Assembly (NCBI RefSeq): GCF_032854445.1
Contig: NC_088300.1
Coordinates: 12,433,191-12,497,190 of the forward strand
DNA length: 64,000 nucleotides
DNA from: Liolophura sinensis
Taxonomy: Eukaryota; Mollusca; Polyplacophora; Chitonida; Chitonidae
Reading direction: 5' to 3'
The notes below the pieces were generated by a model that worked only from the letters and a program-made list of their open reading frames with translations, did not search any database and was not told the origin of the DNA. Position 1 is the first letter of the stretch, and every line of letters begins with the position of its first letter. This document shows, one piece after another, positions 59,480 through 64,000 of this stretch. The position numbers were made by a program, and so were the translations under genes.

Positions 59480-61312
59480 GCAGATATTATGGAATGATCT
59501 AGTTGGATTTTATGAAAGACAAAAAGAACTAGAATGGATCTGCGAACAGCAGATCCTAGGCCAGGATCCCGGATCGGATCGATGACATTTTCCACACCAA
59601 ATAAAACACAGCCCTTGTAACAGCAAATTTATGTAAATGTGCTGAATGTGGTAAATCTGCCTTAAGACATTATTTGAAAACGTGTATGTCCTTTGTTTGA
59701 TGACACAGATCAAAGATTTTTAACACACATAGAGTACATGTGTAACACTTTGCACTCAGTGATTTTCAGGTTTACAGCTGTAACAGTGTTCTCTCACCAG
59801 ACCTCCAAATATTGTGAAAAATTGCGCTTTTTCACGTTTTGATCGCAATTTGCGGCAAAGCTGTACGTTGCCATCAAGAAATACGTCCAGACTCATGATC
59901 AGGACGTCAAACTACGTCTGGTAGCATTACAATGTTGGTATGTTCATCCTAGTTGCAAATGAATTTAAAATGCATCATATAACATGGGGATGTCAAAGTG
60001 CCACACATAGCCAATCGGCCTTTGGACAATTTTTCAAGCCCTGCAACTCCCACATTTATTATGACAGTTCAACGATTTTCCGCACGCCTACAGTACCCAT
60101 ATAGCCCTTTGCACTCAGTCAGTTTCAGCTCCACAGCTGCAGCGATTTTGTGTCACGTGACCTCCAAACATGGTCTAAAATTGCACTTTTTCGCACTTTC
60201 ATAGCAATTGGCGACAAAACCGTGCGTCGGAGAAAGAAAATAACACCAGACCCTTGATCAGAACATCCAACTACGCCTAGAAGCCTACTTAAAACCTTGA
60301 AAATCACAACATTTTCATCGCCTGACAAATTGGATAAGCTGCGATCGAACTATGACATGACTGACAGGCGTCAGCGGTAAGAGAAAAGAAAGAAATAAGA
60401 AAAAACAAAGTTTGTACTTTTATGTCTCAATCCACGACCTGCCATGCACAAACTCACAGCTCTACTGATATCTAGGCTGTTGTCAGAAAGTCAACACCTG
60501 GACCACGGCACGGCACATGTCCATATCTGTCAATCACCCTGGCCTGGTTAGCGCATAGTAAAGAGGACAAGGCCTACAAAGCTAACTTTTACAGGTCCAC
60601 ATCGTTTGCTGTTGTAGTTAGAATTCTACGCCATCTAATAGAGTACTGTATAGCTGAATGTCATCGTACAACTGTTTCGGGAGATCACGGACAGTGTAGC
60701 TGAAAGCATCAGATGAAATACTACAAACCCAGTCCAGTCCCCATCTAACCCCATGTAAAAGCAATAGGATTCCCATCTTTTTCTAAACAAAAAACGGTGT
60801 TGTCATTTAAACGCTTCTAGCGAGAAAACTATTGATCGGAGCTTAAATCCGTTGACGAATGCTCAAAAGAGCATGTCTTGGGCTACATTTTGGTGCAGGT
60901 TGCACATTTCTAGCTGCCATAGTTCTCGAGGTACAGGTCTTTGAAATTACGTACTTTTTTTTAGTTTTTTGCTAATATCTCAAAAAGTTACATAGATATG
61001 CAAAAAATACAAGCAGCTTCGGAATCAGCAGCTCAAGATACATCAGAATACATTCAGAACAATTGAACATGTCGAATTTGAAAACGATCGGTTCCGTGGT
61101 TCTTGAGAAGATTTTAAAAGGTTTTATACTAAATTCAATATGGCGGCCAAACCATGTGACATACAAAAAAAATGGAGAATTTATCCCTGGAGAATCTCTG
61201 CCAGAATATATCAGCAAAATTTGGGACCTCTATGTTGAACGGTGTAGAAATTTCCTTGCTAACAAGGTCGGTGAAAAAAAAAAAACATTCGGGAAGAACG
61301 GGATCCCTAAAA
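59480..61312 (-). mobile_element. 1.8-kb dispersed repeat, copy 2 (intact, inverted)
   Basis: Aligns in reverse with 26398-28545, from GGGAAGAACGGGATCCCT (61291-61308) to AGATCCTAGGCCAGGATCCC (about 59550). It lacks the SINE of copy 1 and so records the pre-insertion sequence. At its GGATCC end one arm of the palindrome seen in copy 1 is missing. A GATCC-rich palindrome (GATCTGCGAACAGCAGATC) marks the other end; copy 1 has lost part of it. No conserved coding frame. Confidence 0.75.
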
Positions 61313-61319
61313 AACAAAC

Positions 61320-62040
61320 CACCTGTAATATCTCACATATCTTTCAATACAGTTTGTCTCTCATCCCATAGTGCCCCGACATCTTACACAGAGGTAAAAT
61401 TTTGCCTTCTTGAGAGTATGAACAAATATATACACTGGTGCACAAGGCTGTATGTCTGTACACAATCGCCATTTTTTTATTCGGATGTAACTGGTAAGTC
61501 TGTAAATAAACCGTTAATGTGCAATACTAACAAGGACATAAAATTAGCTGTATTAAAGGAAAAAGGAAGTACCGTGTTACGTCACACCTGCCTTGTGAGC
61601 GTTAGCCCAAATGGCAAAAGGCAACACAGATCTTTTGACATCAAAGCCCAAGTGTGTTTTCCCTGTATAGAAATAACTCATGAACATGTTTTAATCAGCA
61701 TTAAATAAGAGCATGGGGATTCTTCTTGCTTCTACCAGCAGGTTGATACTGTTGTGTGTTCAATTCTAAAACTTTTTTAGCACCAAAATTTTTTCTCTGA
61801 GTTTTGATTCCTCAGGCCTCACACCCCTCCAACTCCCAACCCCACGCCTCTACCCACCAGCAATATTCTTCAAGTTTTTAGAGGAGGGACAGTTTTGGAA
61901 ATCTTACATGGGGTCAATTGCCTTTCACCAACATGGCAAATTCATTAAATACTTGTATGGTCTGCCTTACCTTTACATTCATGTATGAAGTTCCATTTAA
62001 ATTAGTTCAGGAGTTTTAGAATGAATCAATGACTGCTGGA
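61320..62040. other. Intron-like sequence
   Basis: A 178-codon + frame (61172-61708) starts inside the 1.8-kb repeat and continues into this stretch. The start in a repeat and the lack of any domain make a gene unlikely. Confidence 0.3.
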
Positions 62041-62049
62041 GGTTTAATT

Positions 62050-62350
62050 TCATACATAACATTTTTTTCAGCCGTATGACGATGAGGAGTCATTGGGTTT
62101 GTGTACATATACTGTGTCTTCTTGTGGCAGGGTGAGTCCAAGCCCCCAAAGTGCTGTTGCCACTGAAGTATCATGCCGAAGACAACAGACATGACACCTC
62201 ACCCAGTCACAATATGCTGACACCGGACCAACCTGTTATGTTTTCTTTGCTCTAACATCTCAGAACTGAGAACCAAGTGTGGCAGCCGCAAGTACCATTT
62301 TTAAATTTTTTGGTATGACCCGACCTGGGTTTGATCTCAGGGTCTCCAGA
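62050..62350 (-). mobile_element. Old SINE (diverged family B)
   Basis: The plus strand starts TTTTTTTCAGCCGTATGACG, ATGAGGAGTCATTGGG, matching the family B segment TTTTTCAGTCATATGACGAC, GAAGGAATCATTAGGG. It ends with a B-box-like element on the minus strand (GAGATCAAACCCAGGTCGGG). The middle is shared with 33815-34030. It appears to be a relative of the young family B with a different body. Confidence 0.7.
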
Positions 62351-62359
62351 TGTTGTAGG

Positions 62360-63150
62360 CATATACATGTACATGTAGCAAGCTCAACATGATCTAGAAA
62401 GTAGGTCAGTAAGATTCCAACAATGTTCATTTTTAATAGGATAAATCCTACTGGAGCAGAGACAAAGTTCATCAAATTCAAAGAAGATGTATAAGTCAGT
62501 TCTCTAGAAATTTCGGTCATCAACACATTGACTTGTTGACATACGAATGGACATGCAAGACAACGGCAATACTCTTCAGCCACAGATGGCAAAGTTTATC
62601 TGTGATTAGTTACCTGCCTGCGCTGTTATTGAAAAGATGGCCTTAAATGGGAATTCCGTGGTGTGTTATTTGAACATAAAATTAGAAATCAAATTCAAAG
62701 GCGGCAGCAGCATTATTAAACTTAAATTCTTAAAAGTTCATCACAAAAATTCTTAAAATGAAGTCCACGCCAGCTGAAAATGTTTTAAGAAACAAAAAAT
62801 CAGCAAACCTTGGGATTACATGCTGGGTATTACCATTCTCTTTTTTCTCAACACAAAATTTCACTTTTAGACAGCTTCACAGAAAATTTTGTTATAAATG
62901 CAACACCATGTAACTTTTATTACGATTAATAAAATGTTGCACAGTGCAGGTTTCTTGCTACACTTTGTAAGGCATTAATAAGATCTGCAAAGCCCTAGAG
63001 ATAGTACTCATCAACACTTCATCAGAGGTTAATATCAGAAGTAAACCAACAAAGATACACAGTTTGTCCTTGTCAAATCTTGTTTTTGTACAGATCAACT
63101 GTGCTTGACCTTAGCTCTTACACGACTGTCTCACTTGTGTTGTAGGACTT
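62360..63150. other. Intron-like sequence
   Basis: Nothing recognised apart from ordinary AT-rich sequence. Confidence 0.3.
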
Positions 63151-63152
63151 AC

Positions 63153-63276
63153 CGCGTCCTGTTAGCAAAAACTGTGGGCTATTTTCATTGAGGTTGTACT
63201 TGAGGATGACAGATAATAAGCAGGAGTGGAGAAGAATGATGAACGGATTCCCTGTGAGGCGCTTAACTCTGGCAAA
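63153..63276 (-). CDS. Internal exon of minus-strand gene (most 5' seen)
   Basis: 124 bp with a strong acceptor (CTCTTGTAATTTCTCAG) and an excellent donor (GGACGCG|GTAAGT). From the first base it reads F-A-R-V-K-R-L-T-G-N-P-F, then a hydrophobic run (I-I-L-L-H-S-C-L-L-S-V-I-L), then K-Y-N-L-N-E-N-S-P-Q-F-L-L-T-G-R with one base left over, completed by the 55146 exon. The hydrophobic run could be a buried helix, as in helical-repeat proteins, or part of a membrane segment. More 5' exons must lie beyond the window. Family not recognised. Confidence 0.6.
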
Positions 63277-63279
63277 CTG

Positions 63280-64000
63280 AGAAATTACAAGAGTTATACA
63301 CGCCAAACAATGTCTTCCGGACGTTGCTTCATTGATTTCTAATTGGAAGAGCAGTCAAGCGTCCTTCTAAACTCAAGTAATTACAAGGGTCCAAGGCAAA
63401 CCATTAAAACTGTTTGTCGCATCAACAGCGTTCGTAGCTGTCCGATCACGTTCCTGAAATCTAATCACAAATGCTAGAATCAGCAATGGAACGACAACAC
63501 TTCATCTTTACAAGATGAAGCTGTCTGCAATCAGGAATCTCATCTGCCAGAAAATACCTCTGGCATCTTGCCTCTGTGACTCTGAAGAGGCTCCTAGAAA
63601 TACCCACAACCGTACAGCCAAGTACACTTCTTCAAGCCTCCTATCATGATTCACTTCCAATAACTTAATAACGACAAAGGATTTTTTTTTGAAGATGCTA
63701 TAGTCATGGTCTTTTGTAAAACAACAAACAGTCCACAGTTTCCAAAAGTTTTGACAACAATCTGCTGAACTGCAAAATAAATTCCACCACTATAAGAGCC
63801 CACAAATATGATCTAATCAGTGCCCTAACTGTTGACAAACAGCTTCATACATTAATTGATTTTCTGATTTAAACAACTGTTTTCAATTAACACCCACCAA
63901 GAGAGGACAACTGTTCCAGCTATCTTGTTGACCAACAAAGGCAACAATTGGTGCTTGGTGCATGCAGGACAATGGACTCCTGTTGGATTCTATCTACATC
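63280..64000. other. Intron-like sequence to window end
   Basis: No exon was recognised upstream of 63276 on the minus strand within the window. Confidence 0.35.

Noticed and set aside
61172-61708. 178-codon + frame
   Set aside because: It begins inside the 1.8-kb repeat, crosses its end and has no recognisable domain.

Overview
The window looks like animal, most probably molluscan, nuclear DNA. It is AT-rich and intron-like, with many tRNA-derived SINEs and minisatellites, relics of Ty3/gypsy and pogo-like transposons, short islands of coding sequence bounded by GT/AG splice signals, and no operons. The mollusc call rests on the SINE 3' ends (…TTCTTGAGTACGGCGTAAAA… and …GAGTACGACGTTAAACCCC… followed by ACTC repeats), which I associate with molluscan genomes from memory. 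No database was searched.

No complete gene is visible. The main coding signal is a set of short exons on the minus strand between about 63.3 kb and 18.8 kb. Six of them (63153-63276, 54935-55146, 51613-51674, 50862-50963, 49543-49584, 41912-41965) join in a single reading frame, with the codon phase matching at every junction. A 43-codon exon at 38888-39016, a small exon at 36509-36528 and an exon at 35027-35159 probably belong to the same gene; isolated candidates lie at 31498-31556 and 18801-18892. I cannot name the protein. Most of the window would then be large introns of this gene. Inside one intron, protein-like sequence runs on the opposite (+) strand at 39.4-41.7 kb, either a nested gene or a decayed one.

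Layout. 0-3 kb: intronic or intergenic, with one old SINE. 2.9-3.7 kb: relic of a Ty3/gypsy pol 3' end. 3.7-6.7 kb: three minisatellites (45, about 52 and 53 bp). 6.7-16.6 kb: mostly unassigned, with SINEs at 13.3 and 15.0 kb. 16.6-17.7 kb: TTCC-rich minisatellite with an outlying inverted unit. 18.5-19.9 kb: two SINEs and one exon. 23.4-24.2 kb: 57-bp minisatellite and a tRNA-like SINE head. 25.3-25.9 kb: old direct duplication. 26.4-28.5 kb: 1.8-kb repeat split by a young SINE. 29.1-30.4 kb: pogo-like transposase pseudogene. 32.4-32.8 kb: second young SINE. 36.8-38.2 kb: 28-bp minisatellite and a direct duplication. 42.3-45.4 kb: dimeric minisatellite split by a SINE, then 29 copies of a 72-bp unit. 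57.4-57.8 kb: 62-bp minisatellite. 59.5-61.3 kb: inverted second copy of the 1.8-kb repeat, without the SINE.

The clearest mobile-element result is that the SINEs at 27.7 and 32.4 kb are almost identical and have intact target-site duplications. The uninterrupted repeat copy at 60 kb gives the pre-insertion state of the first site. Exon calls, including acceptors and donors, were made by eye and are weaker than a transcript alignment. Edges of degenerate repeats are approximate.
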